Shown here: positions 1-7,233 of the stretch, piece by piece
Layout: each line of letters opens with the position of its first letter
How positions within the stretch are numbered: the stretch's first letter is position 1
Source: Halogeometricum sp. S1BR25-6
Lineage (GTDB): Archaea; Halobacteriota; Halobacteria; Halobacteriales; Haloferacaceae
DNA length: 64,000 nt
Direction of reading: 5' to 3'
Assembly (NCBI RefSeq): GCF_031624495.1
Contig: NZ_JAMQOP010000001.1
Coordinates: forward strand, 310,001 to 374,000
Program-made: the position numbers and the translations under genes
The notes under the pieces: generated by a model
The model's database searches: none
Seen by the model: only the letters and a program-made list of their open reading frames with translations
Told to the model about the DNA's origin: nothing

Positions 1-1
1 C

Positions 2-1075
2 CGCGACGAGCACGTCTTCGAGATAGACTACGTTCCGGAGACGTTCAACCACCGCGAGACGCAGTTGCAGAGTCTCAAGTACGCGCTGCGTCCGGCCGTC
101 CGGGGGTCCCGCCCGCTCAACACCACCGTCCGCGGTCCGCCGGGGACGGGCAAGACCACCGCCGTCCAGAAACTGTACGGCGAACTCGGCGCGCAGTCGG
201 GCGTCCGCGCCGTGCGCGTCAACTGCCAGGTCGACTCCACCAGATACGCCGTCTTCTCCCGCATCTTCGAGCACATCTTCGAGTACGAACCGCCCTCCTC
301 GGGCATCTCCTTCAAGAAGCTGTTCGGGCAGATAACCGACAGATTGGTCGAGGAGGACGAGGTGCTCGCCGTCGCGCTCGACGACGTGAACTACCTGTTC
401 TACGAGAACGAAGCTTCGGACACGCTGTACTCGCTGCTCCGCGCCCACGAGACGCACTCGGGGGCGCGCATCGGCGTCATCATCGTCTCTTCGGACCTCG
501 CCTTGGACGTCATCGACGAACTCGACGGGCGCGTTCAGAGCGTCTTCCGGCCCGAGGAGGTGTACTTCCCGGTGTACGGCGTCGACGAAATCGTCGACAT
601 CCTCCGCGGGCGGGCGAAACGCGGGTTCCACGACAGCGTCGTCGGCGCCCCCGAACTTGACCGGGTGGCCGAACTCACCGCCGAGAGCGGCGACCTCAGG
701 GTCGGAATCGACCTGCTCCGCCGCGCCGGCCTCCACGCCGAGATGCGCGCCAGTCGCACCGTGACGCTCGAAGACGTTGAGGCGGCCTACGACAAATCGA
801 AGTACGTCCACCTCTCGCGCTGTCTCCGCGGCCTCTCCGACTCCGAACGCGCCCTGGTGCGCGTCGTCGCCGAGTACGACGGCGAACAGGCCGGCACCGT
901 CTACGAGGGATTCCACGACGAGACCGGACTCGGCTACACGCGTTACTCCGAAATCGTCACCAAACTCGATCAACTCGGTATCATCGACACAGAGTACGCC
1001 GAGATAGACGGACGCGGCCGCTCCCGGTCGCTCTCCCTGGCGTACGACGCCGATGCGGTTCTCGACCGGCTCTGA
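2..1075 (+). CDS. Orc1/Cdc6 family replication initiator (5' end outside window)
   Basis: AAA+ ATPase that binds origin repeats and helps load the MCM helicase. The reading frame is open from base 2, so the N-terminus lies outside; 357 residues are visible. Seen: Walker A GPPGTGKT (bases 136-159), a Walker B-like ALDDVNYL with Asp where most family members have Glu, a sensor-1 stretch VIIVSSDLALDVIDELDGR, an AAA+ lid (about 200-245) and a C-terminal winged-helix region. Haloarchaea carry many Orc paralogues and this one cannot be assigned to an origin from the visible part. No origin repeats are seen downstream, where a convergent gene follows 21 nt away. Confidence 0.93.
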   Translation, partial: RDEHVFEIDYVPETFNHRETQLQSLKYALRPAVRGSRPLNTTVRGPPGTGKTTAVQKLYGELGAQSGVRAVRVNCQVDSTRYAVFSRIFEHIFEYEPPSSGISFKKLFGQITDRLVEEDEVLAVALDDVNYLFYENEASDTLYSLLRAHETHSGARIGVIIVSSDLALDVIDELDGRVQSVFRPEEVYFPVYGVDEIVDILRGRAKRGFHDSVVGAPELDRVAELTAESGDLRVGIDLLRRAGLHAEMRASRTVTLEDVEAAYDKSKYVHLSRCLRGLSDSERALVRVVAEYDGEQAGTVYEGFHDETGLGYTRYSEIVTKLDQLGIIDTEYAEIDGRGRSRSLSLAYDADAVLDRL

Positions 1076-1096
1076 ATCCGGCTTCGACCCCCGTGC

Positions 1097-1876
1097 TCAC
1101 TGCGTGTTCGCCATTCCGCCGTCCACCGAGAGGGACTCGCCGTTCACGTACCCCGAGAGGTCGGACGCGAGGTAGAGCGCCACGTCGGCGACGTCCTCGG
1201 GCGTTCCGCTCCGCCGACTCGGAATCGACTGCGTGTACGCGTCCTCGGCGTCCGTTCCGAATATCGGCACGTCGTCGGTGGTCATCGCCGTCTCGATGAG
1301 GCCGGGGTGGACGGCGTTGACGCGGACGCCCTCGGGTCCGAGGCGGGCCGCGAGCGCGTACGTCATCAGACGAACCGCGCCCTTCGAGGTGCAGTAGCTC
1401 ACGAAGTCGGCCGACCCGCGCAGGCCGGCGACGCTGGAGAGGTTGATGATGCTGCCGCCGTCGCCGCCGTCCTCGACCATTCGATTCGCCGCCGCGCGCG
1501 CCCCGTAGTAGACGCCGCGGACGTTGACGTCCATCGTCCGGTCGAACACCTCGTCGTCCTCGTCGAGGAACGTCTCGGCGCGGAAGATGCCCGCGTTGTT
1601 CACCATCACGTCGACGCCGCCGAACTCGTCGGCGACGTCCATCGCGTCGAGGTGGTCGTCGTATCGGCTCACGTCGCACTCGACGAACGCCGCGCTCGCG
1701 TCCGTCTCGGCCTCGATTCGCTCGTGAGTCGGCTCGTCTCCCTCCCGCGGTTCCTCCTGTACGTCCGCGACGACCACGTCGCACCCCTCCTCGGCGAAGA
1801 GTAGCGATATCGCCCGTCCGATTCCGCTCGCACCGCCTGTTACGACCGCCGTCTCGTCTGTCAGTAGTTCTCGCAC
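1097..1876 (-). CDS. SDR family oxidoreductase (classical)
   Basis: Short-chain NAD(P)-dependent dehydrogenase, substrate unknown. The Rossmann motif VTGGASGIGRA is near the N-terminus, NNAG lies mid-protein, and the catalytic Ser (INLSSVAGL) and YxxxK (SYCTSKGA) are present, so an active enzyme is expected. Length 259 aa fits the family. I chose the GTG at 1876 over a longer frame reaching 1921, because a TATA-like element centred near 1903 sits about 27 nt upstream, as for leaderless haloarchaeal mRNAs, and because the extra N-terminal residues do not resemble the family. Convergent with the Orc1/Cdc6 gene. Confidence 0.88.
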   Translation of the reverse strand: MRELLTDETAVVTGGASGIGRAISLLFAEEGCDVVVADVQEEPREGDEPTHERIEAETDASAAFVECDVSRYDDHLDAMDVADEFGGVDVMVNNAGIFRAETFLDEDDEVFDRTMDVNVRGVYYGARAAANRMVEDGGDGGSIINLSSVAGLRGSADFVSYCTSKGAVRLMTYALAARLGPEGVRVNAVHPGLIETAMTTDDVPIFGTDAEDAYTQSIPSRRSGTPEDVADVALYLASDLSGYVNGESLSVDGGMANTQ

Positions 1877-1897
1877 GACTCCCGGTACCGCACCGCG

Positions 1898-1910
1898 GTA
1901 GAAGTATCTA
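1898..1910 (-). promoter_or_regulatory. TATA-like element of the SDR gene
   Basis: The minus strand reads GTAGATACTTCTACC around 1898-1912, about 27 nt before the GTG at 1876. The spacing supports a leaderless transcript and decides the start. Confidence 0.45.
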
Positions 1911-1975
1911 CCCGAAAACATTTGTCTTCTGCCACGACCGGCTCGACGAGGCCCGGCCCGCCGCGGACGCCGACC

Positions 1976-2704
1976 CTACAGGAACTCGATGTCGCCCGTC
2001 CCGTTCGTGACGTGCGTCTCGAACGTCATCGTATCCGTGTCCTGTTCGACGAGGTGCCAGTACGTCTCGGCGATGTCGTCGGGGTCGAGATAGTCGGATT
2101 CGTCGTCCACCTCCCGGTTCGGCGGGAGAATCCCGCCATCGAGGACGACGTGCGCGACGTGGACGCCCGCCGACCCGAGTTCCTTCGCCATCGACTCGGC
2201 CATCCCGCGTGCGCCGAACTTCGCCGCCGAGAAGCCGAGCGCACCCTCGCGTCCCCGGACGGCGGAGGTAGCGCCCGTGAACAGCACCGTCCCGGCCTTC
2301 TCGTCGCTCTCCGTCTCGCCTCGCTCCAGCATGTCGTCGACGGCCTCCTGCGCGCAGACGAACGCACCGCGGACGCCGACGGCCGTCGCGTGGTCGAGTT
2401 CCTCGACGGAGAGTTCCCGCAGGCCCTTCCACGAACCGCTGCTGGCGTGATTGACGAGCACGTCCACGGGGCCGAACGTCCCGCGCACCTCGTCGAACGC
2501 CGCCCGAATCTCGTCGGGTTCGGCGAGGTCCGTCGGCACCGCGAGCGCCTCGCCCGGCCCCTCTTCCAACTCCGCGGCGAGTTCGTCGAGGTAGGACGCC
2601 GACCGCGCGAGCAGGGCGACCGAACAGCCCTCCGCGGCGAACCTGCGGGCGATAGACGCTCCGAGTCCCGGACCGACACCTGCGACGACGGCGACGCGTG
2701 TCAT
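1976..2704 (-). CDS. SDR-fold protein lacking the catalytic tyrosine
   Basis: A 242-aa Rossmann-fold protein of the short-chain dehydrogenase superfamily. The cofactor loop reads VAGVGPGLGASIARRF and the catalytic-serine region GATSAVRG is present. At the YxxxK position it reads GFSAAKFG, with Phe in place of Tyr. This variant is, from memory, typical of a distinct SDR subgroup, so the reaction is uncertain: non-classical oxidoreductase or ligand-binding protein. The ATG at 2704 is chosen because residues before it are unlike the family and lie in the promoter of the divergent rpiA. Confidence 0.85.
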   Translation of the reverse strand: MTRVAVVAGVGPGLGASIARRFAAEGCSVALLARSASYLDELAAELEEGPGEALAVPTDLAEPDEIRAAFDEVRGTFGPVDVLVNHASSGSWKGLRELSVEELDHATAVGVRGAFVCAQEAVDDMLERGETESDEKAGTVLFTGATSAVRGREGALGFSAAKFGARGMAESMAKELGSAGVHVAHVVLDGGILPPNREVDDESDYLDPDDIAETYWHLVEQDTDTMTFETHVTNGTGDIEFL

Positions 2705-2803
2705 ATTTTCGGGGAAGACGGCCAGCACCAAAACGGTGGGCGAGGCGTGCGCGGTCGGCGCGAGAGCGCAACGCTTGTGCGGGCCTGTCGCGACGCACCG
2801 GGT

Positions 2804-3499
2804 ATGAAGACGACCGGCGGAAGCGACGACCAGAAGCGCCGCGCGGCCGAACGCGCGGCCGACCTCGTCTCCGCGGGCGAGACGGTCGGACTCGGCACCG
2901 GAAGCACCGCGGCGTTCGCCATCCGCGCCCTCGGACGGGCGGTCGAGGCGGGCGACCTCGACGGCGTCCGCGGCGTCGCCACCTCGTTCGCCTCGCGCCA
3001 ACTCGCCCGTGAATCCGGCGTCCCCCTCCTTGACCTCGACGAGGTGGAGGCCCTCGATATCGCCATCGACGGGGCGGATCAGGTCGATTCAGCGGGACAT
3101 CTGATAAAGGGCGGCGGCGCGGCCCACGCCCGCGAGAAGGTGGTCGACGCGGCGGCCGACCGCTTCGTCGTCGTCGCCGACCCCTCCAAGGTCGCGGAAA
3201 CGCTCGACCGGGCGGTGCCGCTCGAAGTGCTCCCCGCCGCCCGGACGCTCGTCTCGGCGGGCGTCGAGGACCTCGGCGGTGACCCGGTCCTCCGGACCGC
3301 GGAGAGAAAGGACGGACCGGTCGTCACCGACAACGGCAACCTCGTGTTGGACTGCGACTTCGGCGAGCTATCGGACCCCGAATCGCTCGCCGCCGACCTC
3401 TCGGCGACGCCGGGCGTCGTCGAACACGGTCTGTTCGTCGGACTCGCCGACGAAGTGCACGTCGGTACCGCGGACGGCGTGGACGTGCGGACCTACTGA
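2804..3499 (+). CDS. rpiA: ribose-5-phosphate isomerase A
   Basis: Interconverts ribose 5-phosphate and ribulose 5-phosphate, supplying ribose for PRPP and nucleotides; the PRPP synthase prs is at 44.5-45.4 kb. RpiA hallmarks: GLGTGSTAAFAI near residue 30, DIAIDGADQVD, and KGGGAAHAREK with the active-site Lys. Length 231 aa is normal. The ATG at 2804 starts just before the conserved N-terminal helix; in-frame sequence upstream is the shadow of the divergent SDR gene. Cytoplasmic and probably monocistronic. Confidence 0.95.
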   Translation: MKTTGGSDDQKRRAAERAADLVSAGETVGLGTGSTAAFAIRALGRAVEAGDLDGVRGVATSFASRQLARESGVPLLDLDEVEALDIAIDGADQVDSAGHLIKGGGAAHAREKVVDAAADRFVVVADPSKVAETLDRAVPLEVLPAARTLVSAGVEDLGGDPVLRTAERKDGPVVTDNGNLVLDCDFGELSDPESLAADLSATPGVVEHGLFVGLADEVHVGTADGVDVRTY

Positions 3500-3684
3500 C
3501 CGCGGGACTCGCGCAGTCCACGGAGCGTCGCGGCGAGACCGAGGGCGAACTTCGGTGGACGGGACACCGGCGGCGCTACGTGGAGGCGACTTCTGTAGCT
3601 GTCGGTGGAGTAACTAGTTCGCCGGGCGGCGGAGTGGCTCGTCGGTCGGCGTCCAAAGAAAGATACGGGGTTTGGGGACCCGGA

Positions 3685-3852
3685 TTACAGGTCGCGGGGC
3701 TGGACCGTCTTCCGGTCGTTCTCTTCCGCGCGGCGGGCGGCGTCTTCGAGCAGTTCCTTCACTTCCTCGTCGAGCGCGTCGTAGAAGTCAGAAGCGACGT
3801 TCTTGTCGTTGAGCGCTTCCTTGACGGCTGCCTTGACAATAAGGTCTGCCAT
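3685..3852 (-). CDS. DUF1931-type single histone-fold protein (55 aa)
   Basis: A short gene encoding 55 aa: MADLIVKAAVKEALN... ending ...RKTVQPRDL. It looks like the haloarchaeal DUF1931 family (histone-fold/CBF-NF-Y-like), in which a helix-strap-helix carries DNA-binding or dimerising residues; KTVQPRDL resembles the end of the histone alpha2-L2-alpha3 region. At 55 aa it is shorter than an archaeal histone, so probably a partial fold that dimerises. The start is supported by a TATA at 3874-3885 about 27 nt upstream. Function unknown; a transcription or chromatin role is inference. Confidence 0.85.
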   Translation of the reverse strand: MADLIVKAAVKEALNDKNVASDFYDALDEEVKELLEDAARRAEENDRKTVQPRDL

Positions 3853-3873
3853 ACACGCCTCCCTTCTGGGGCC

Positions 3874-3885
3874 TACTTAATAAGA
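3874..3885 (-). promoter_or_regulatory. TATA box of the histone-fold gene
   Basis: The minus strand reads TCTTATTAAGTA, centred about 27 nt from the ATG at 3852, so the mRNA should begin at or next to the start codon. Confidence 0.6.
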
Positions 3886-3945
3886 TTTCCCAAATCGGCC
3901 GCCTCTCCGCTCATATCCGCGAGATATGGCCTTTGGGAGGGGACG

Positions 3946-3958
3946 GATTTATATATAG
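3946..3958 (+). promoter_or_regulatory. strong TATA box ahead of larB, implying a ~110-nt leader
   Basis: GATTTATATATAG is the best TATA match near larB but lies about 135 nt before its ATG. Transcription from it would start near 3978. The implied leader contains a hairpin at 4026-4048 (TTCGGG...CCCGAA). A weaker element GCGATAGGTA (about 4050-4059) sits at the leaderless distance from the larB ATG. Confidence 0.5.
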
Positions 3959-4086
3959 GGAGGTCGCATAAGGGGGTTCGGCCGCTTACGGGCGTCTCGG
4001 ACCCAGTGTCGCCCGTGAACTCGGTTTCGGGGGGTCGGTCGGCCCGAAGCGATAGGTAGGTGGGCCTCGGCCGCGAACGCACGTCC

Positions 4087-4890
4087 ATGCGAGACATCTT
4101 GGAAGCCGTCGCGGCGGGCGACCTCGACCCGGCCGTCGCGGAGGCGCGCCTCTCGGGGTACGCGACGACGGGCGCCGGGCGGTTCGACGCCGCCCGCGAG
4201 ACGCGACGCGGCGTTCCGGAGGCCATCCTCGCCGAGGGAAAGACGCCCGAGGAGGCGGCGACGCTGGCGACGGCGGCCGTCCGGTCGACCGGACGGGCCA
4301 TCCTCACCCGCGCGACCGACGCCCACGTCGACGCCGTCGCGGACGAACTGGACGAGACGGCGACGCTCGACCGGGACCACCGGGCGAGGACGCTCGTCGC
4401 GCGCGCCCCCGACTTCGAGGGGCCGACGCTGGACGCGACGGTCGGTCTAGTGACGGGCGGCACCTCGGACGCCGAGGCGGCGGGCGAGGCGGCCGTCATC
4501 CTCGAAGCGATGGGGGCGTCGGTGACGCGCGTCGAGGACGTCGGCGTCGCCCACCTCGGCCGCGTTCTCGACCACCTCGATACTCTCCGTGACGCGGACG
4601 TTCTCATCGTCGCCGCCGGCCGCGAGGGCGCCCTTCCCACCGTGGTCGCCGGCCTCGTCGACACGCCGGTTATCGGTCTCCCGGTCTCGACCGGATACGG
4701 TCACGGCGGCGCGGGGGAGGCGGCCCTCGCGGGGATGCTCCAGTCCTGCACCGTCATCTCGACGGTCAACGTCGACGCCGGATTCGTCGCGGGCGCGCAG
4801 GCCGGCCTCGTCGCCCGGGCCGTGAGCGACGCACGCGGGGCGACCGAGGGAGACGGCGAGGCGGACCGGAGCGACGCCGACGAGCGCTGA
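4087..4890 (+). CDS. larB: nickel-pincer cofactor biosynthesis protein LarB
   Basis: LarB carboxylates nicotinic acid adenine dinucleotide in the first step of the nickel-pincer nucleotide cofactor of lactate racemase-type enzymes. The 267-aa protein has an N-terminal region typical of LarB (MRDILEAV..., with EAILAEGKTPE near residue 45) and a C-terminal AIR-carboxylase (PurE-like) domain with GLVTGGTSDAEAAGEAA, EDVGVAHLGR and LPVSTGYGHGG. The ATG at 4087 immediately precedes the conserved start. larC, larE and a lactate racemase gene are not in the window, so it is an orphan here. Confidence 0.92.
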   Translation: MRDILEAVAAGDLDPAVAEARLSGYATTGAGRFDAARETRRGVPEAILAEGKTPEEAATLATAAVRSTGRAILTRATDAHVDAVADELDETATLDRDHRARTLVARAPDFEGPTLDATVGLVTGGTSDAEAAGEAAVILEAMGASVTRVEDVGVAHLGRVLDHLDTLRDADVLIVAAGREGALPTVVAGLVDTPVIGLPVSTGYGHGGAGEAALAGMLQSCTVISTVNVDAGFVAGAQAGLVARAVSDARGATEGDGEADRSDADER

Positions 4891-5084
4891 GCATCCGTCC
4901 CGACGGTCGCCCGCAGGACCTCTCTGACGTTCCGCGCTGCCGTGCCACACCGTATCAGACATACGTCCGATTACGACCCCTCTCACTGGACGATTCGCAA
5001 CGTTGCGCGCACGCGCGCGAAGGCCTTTACGTGCGGCGGTCGTATCCGAGGTACCGGCACACGTGGTGGCTGCCGGACTCAACA

Positions 5085-5234
5085 ATGCCAACTTGCGACC
5101 ACTGCGGGTCGCACGTGTCTGAGCGCTTCGCGCGCGTGTTCACCGACGGTAACGGGCGTCTGCTCGCCTGTCCAAACTGTTCGGCGAACGCGGGCATCGC
5201 TGAAGTCGCACGACACCGAACCCGCACTGTCTGA
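5085..5234 (+). CDS. small CxxC zinc protein (49 aa, DUF7563-like)
   Basis: A 49-aa protein beginning MPTCDHCGSHVSERFARVF with a second pair CPNCS, giving a four-Cys zinc knuckle (CxxC, about 22 residues, CxxC). It resembles the haloarchaeal small zinc-finger proteins annotated as DUF7563; that name is from memory. The ATG at 5085 puts the first CxxC at residues 4-7. A TATA-like GGCCTTTACG lies near 5021-5030. Function unknown: metal-dependent nucleic-acid or protein binding is the usual guess. The gene stands alone between larB and surE. Confidence 0.8.
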   Translation: MPTCDHCGSHVSERFARVFTDGNGRLLACPNCSANAGIAEVARHRTRTV

Positions 5235-5393
5235 GCCGCTGAAGCGGAGGAAAGACCACCACGCGAAGCCGTAACCTCTTGTACGCGGCCGGCCTGAACC
5301 ACCGGCCCGTCTTCGACTGACCAGCGACGCCTCGGTCCGTTCCCCCAGAGACCAGAAGCGCTACTTGACTCCCCGCGTACCCTCCGGTATCCG

Positions 5394-6236
5394 ATGAGCG
5401 ACGGACACTCCATCCTGCTGACGAACGACGACGGCATCGACGCGCCGGGCATCGCCACCCTCCGCGAGGAACTCACCGCCCTCGGCGACGTCACCGTCGT
5501 CGCCCCCGACGGCAACCAGAGCGGCGTCGGCCGCACGCGCACCCACACCGCCGTCGTCCGCGAGCACCCCTGGGGGTACGCCCTCGGCGGCACGCCCGCC
5601 GACTGCGTCGCCTACGGCCTCCGCGGACTGGATACCGACTTCGACGTCGTCGTCTCCGGCGTCAACGACGGTCCGAACGCCGGCAACTACGTCGTCGGTC
5701 GCTCCGGCACCGTCGGCGCGGGCATCGAGGCGGCGTTCCTCGGCACGCCCGCCCTCGCCGTCTCCGCGTACCACTCGACGGACTTCTTCCTCTCGCCGCC
5801 CGAGGAGTACGACTTCGGCCGCCCCGCCCGCGTCGCCGTCGCCCTCGTCGAACGCGCCCTCTTGTCGGGCGTCTACGAGGATGTGGACCTCCTGAACGTC
5901 AACGCGCCCGTCGACTCCCCGGAACCGCCGGTGATGCTCACCGAACCGCACCACGACTACGGGCAGGAGGTCGTCGAAATCGACGAGGAGGAGGGGGAGG
6001 GGGAACTCGCGCCCGACGAACACCGCGTCGAACTGCACGACCGGACGTGGCCCGACGCCGTCGGGTGGGAGAACCCCTTCCCCCTCGCGGAGACGCACCG
6101 CGACCGGTACCCCGTCGGGTCGGACCGCCGCGCGATGGTCGACGCCGCCGTCAGCGTCTCGCCGCTGACGGTCACCCACGCCGTCCCCGACAGCGCCCGC
6201 CTCGCGGACGTGGTGGAGACGCTCGAAGTCGAGTGA
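5394..6236 (+). CDS. surE: 5'/3'-nucleotidase SurE
   Basis: Metal-dependent nucleotidase that dephosphorylates nucleoside monophosphates; cytoplasmic. Diagnostic motifs: LLTNDDGIDAPGI at residues 8-20 (metal-binding Asp pair), PDGNQSGVG (about 40), GTPADCV (about 65) and SGVNDGPNAG (about 88). Length 280 aa matches archaeal SurE. An acidic Glu-rich insertion (EIDEEEGEGEL, around residue 200) is typical of halophile adaptation. The GIY-YIG gene follows 2 nt after the stop, probably co-transcribed. Confidence 0.95.
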   Translation: MSDGHSILLTNDDGIDAPGIATLREELTALGDVTVVAPDGNQSGVGRTRTHTAVVREHPWGYALGGTPADCVAYGLRGLDTDFDVVVSGVNDGPNAGNYVVGRSGTVGAGIEAAFLGTPALAVSAYHSTDFFLSPPEEYDFGRPARVAVALVERALLSGVYEDVDLLNVNAPVDSPEPPVMLTEPHHDYGQEVVEIDEEEGEGELAPDEHRVELHDRTWPDAVGWENPFPLAETHRDRYPVGSDRRAMVDAAVSVSPLTVTHAVPDSARLADVVETLEVE

Positions 6237-6238
6237 GG

Positions 6239-6481
6239 ATGGGAGCGCACTACGTCTACGTCCTCCGCTGTTCGGACGACTCGCTGTACACGGGGTACAC
6301 GACGGACGTGGCGCGACGCGTCGAGGAACACGACGCCGACGAGGGGGCGAAGTATACCCGCGGACGCACGCCCGTCGAACTCGTCCACACCGAGTCCTAC
6401 GAGTCGAAGTCGGCTGCGATGTCGCGCGAGTACGAGATAAAACAGCTCTCGCGGCCGCAGAAGGAGCGGTTGGTGGAGTGA
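6239..6481 (+). CDS. GIY-YIG nuclease superfamily protein (YhbQ/UPF0213-like)
   Basis: An 80-aa single-domain GIY-YIG protein. The signature reads HYVYVLRCSDDSLYTGYT, followed by DVARRVEEH (catalytic Arg helix), KYTRGRTPVELV and the terminal SREYEIKQLSRPQK with the metal-binding Glu. This is the UPF0213/SLX1-like catalytic fold alone, with no DNA-binding domain. It starts 2 nt after surE stops, suggesting translational coupling. Its substrate is unknown; a role in DNA repair or damage tolerance is inference from the family. Confidence 0.92.
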   Translation: MGAHYVYVLRCSDDSLYTGYTTDVARRVEEHDADEGAKYTRGRTPVELVHTESYESKSAAMSREYEIKQLSRPQKERLVE

Positions 6482-6490
6482 CTCGGCGGC

Positions 6491-7051
6491 TCAGTCGTCC
6501 GCGCTGGGGGCGCGCGTCCGTCCGCCCTGCAGTCGTTCGGCCTCTTCGACGACCGATTCCGCGAGGGAGACGAGACGGCGGCGCACGTCCTCGTCGGTGA
6601 GTTCCTCGCCGTCGTAGACGTTGTACGCGCCGCGGACCCCGACCTGTTCGGGAACGACGCGGCCGTGGACGCCGCGGACGGTGCTCCGCATGTGCTCCAA
6701 CGTCGCACCGTAGGACCCTCCCCCGGCGGTGGCGAGGAGGCCGATGGCGGTGTTCTCGAACTCCTCTTTCGAGCAGTAGTCGTGAAAGTTCCGCCACGTC
6801 GAGGAGTACGACCCGTGGTAGACGGGCGACCCGATGAGGAGGCCGTCCGCCTCGCGGACGAGTCGAGTGAGACGTTCGGAGTCGCCCTGTTCGTCGATGT
6901 CCGGGTGGTAGAGCGGGAGGTCCACGTCGCCCAGGTCGAGCATCTCCGTCTCGGCGCCGGCCGCTTCGGCGGCGTCGAGGGCGATACGGAGCGACTTCAG
7001 GGTGTGACTCCCCTCGCGTCTGCTCCCGCAGACGGCGACGATACGTACCAT
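6491..7051 (-). CDS. NADPH-dependent FMN reductase / flavodoxin-fold protein
   Basis: A 186-aa flavodoxin-like NAD(P)H:FMN or quinone reductase. Beginning MVRIVAVCGSRREGSHT, the phosphate-binding loop GSRREGSHT binds FMN; SPVYHGSYSSTWRNFHDY and the Gly-rich TAGGGSYG are the other flavin-contacting segments of the SsuE/ArsH-like family. The ATG at 7051 is chosen over an in-frame extension to 7078, because the cofactor loop should lie within the first 15 residues. Convergent with the GIY-YIG gene. The electron acceptor is unknown. Confidence 0.92.
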   Translation of the reverse strand: MVRIVAVCGSRREGSHTLKSLRIALDAAEAAGAETEMLDLGDVDLPLYHPDIDEQGDSERLTRLVREADGLLIGSPVYHGSYSSTWRNFHDYCSKEEFENTAIGLLATAGGGSYGATLEHMRSTVRGVHGRVVPEQVGVRGAYNVYDGEELTDEDVRRRLVSLAESVVEEAERLQGGRTRAPSADD

Positions 7052-7133
7052 TGGATTCGGTGAGTGACCGACGAGCAAAAGCCCGTCGGCTCCCGGTCGA
7101 TGCGGCCGGTTCCGGCGCGGTTCCGACCGCCGC

Positions 7134-7187
7134 GCGGTCCGCGTCGCGTTCGCCGACGACGCGGTCCGCGTCGCGTTCGCCGACGAC
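7134..7187. repeat. tandem duplication, 2 x 27 bp, in a promoter region
   Basis: GCGGTCCGCGTCGCGTTCGC... is repeated exactly at 7134-7160 and 7161-7187, followed by a partial GCGG third copy. It lies between the divergent flavin reductase and phosphohexomutase genes. The unit length is a multiple of three but no conserved frame is evident. Confidence 0.9.
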
Positions 7188-7233
7188 GCGGCCGCGGCGT
7201 ACCTTTTTGCCCGGCCGCGGCGTCGGTGCCCGC

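Noticed and set aside
1076-1096. Replication origin beside the Orc1/Cdc6 gene
   Set aside because: Only 21 nt separate it from the next gene and no origin repeats are seen; an origin could lie upstream, outside the window.
1922-2803. Long plus-strand frame fused in frame ahead of rpiA
   Set aside because: It is antisense to the SDR gene, with Arg/Val-rich shadow composition; the rpiA family starts at 2804.
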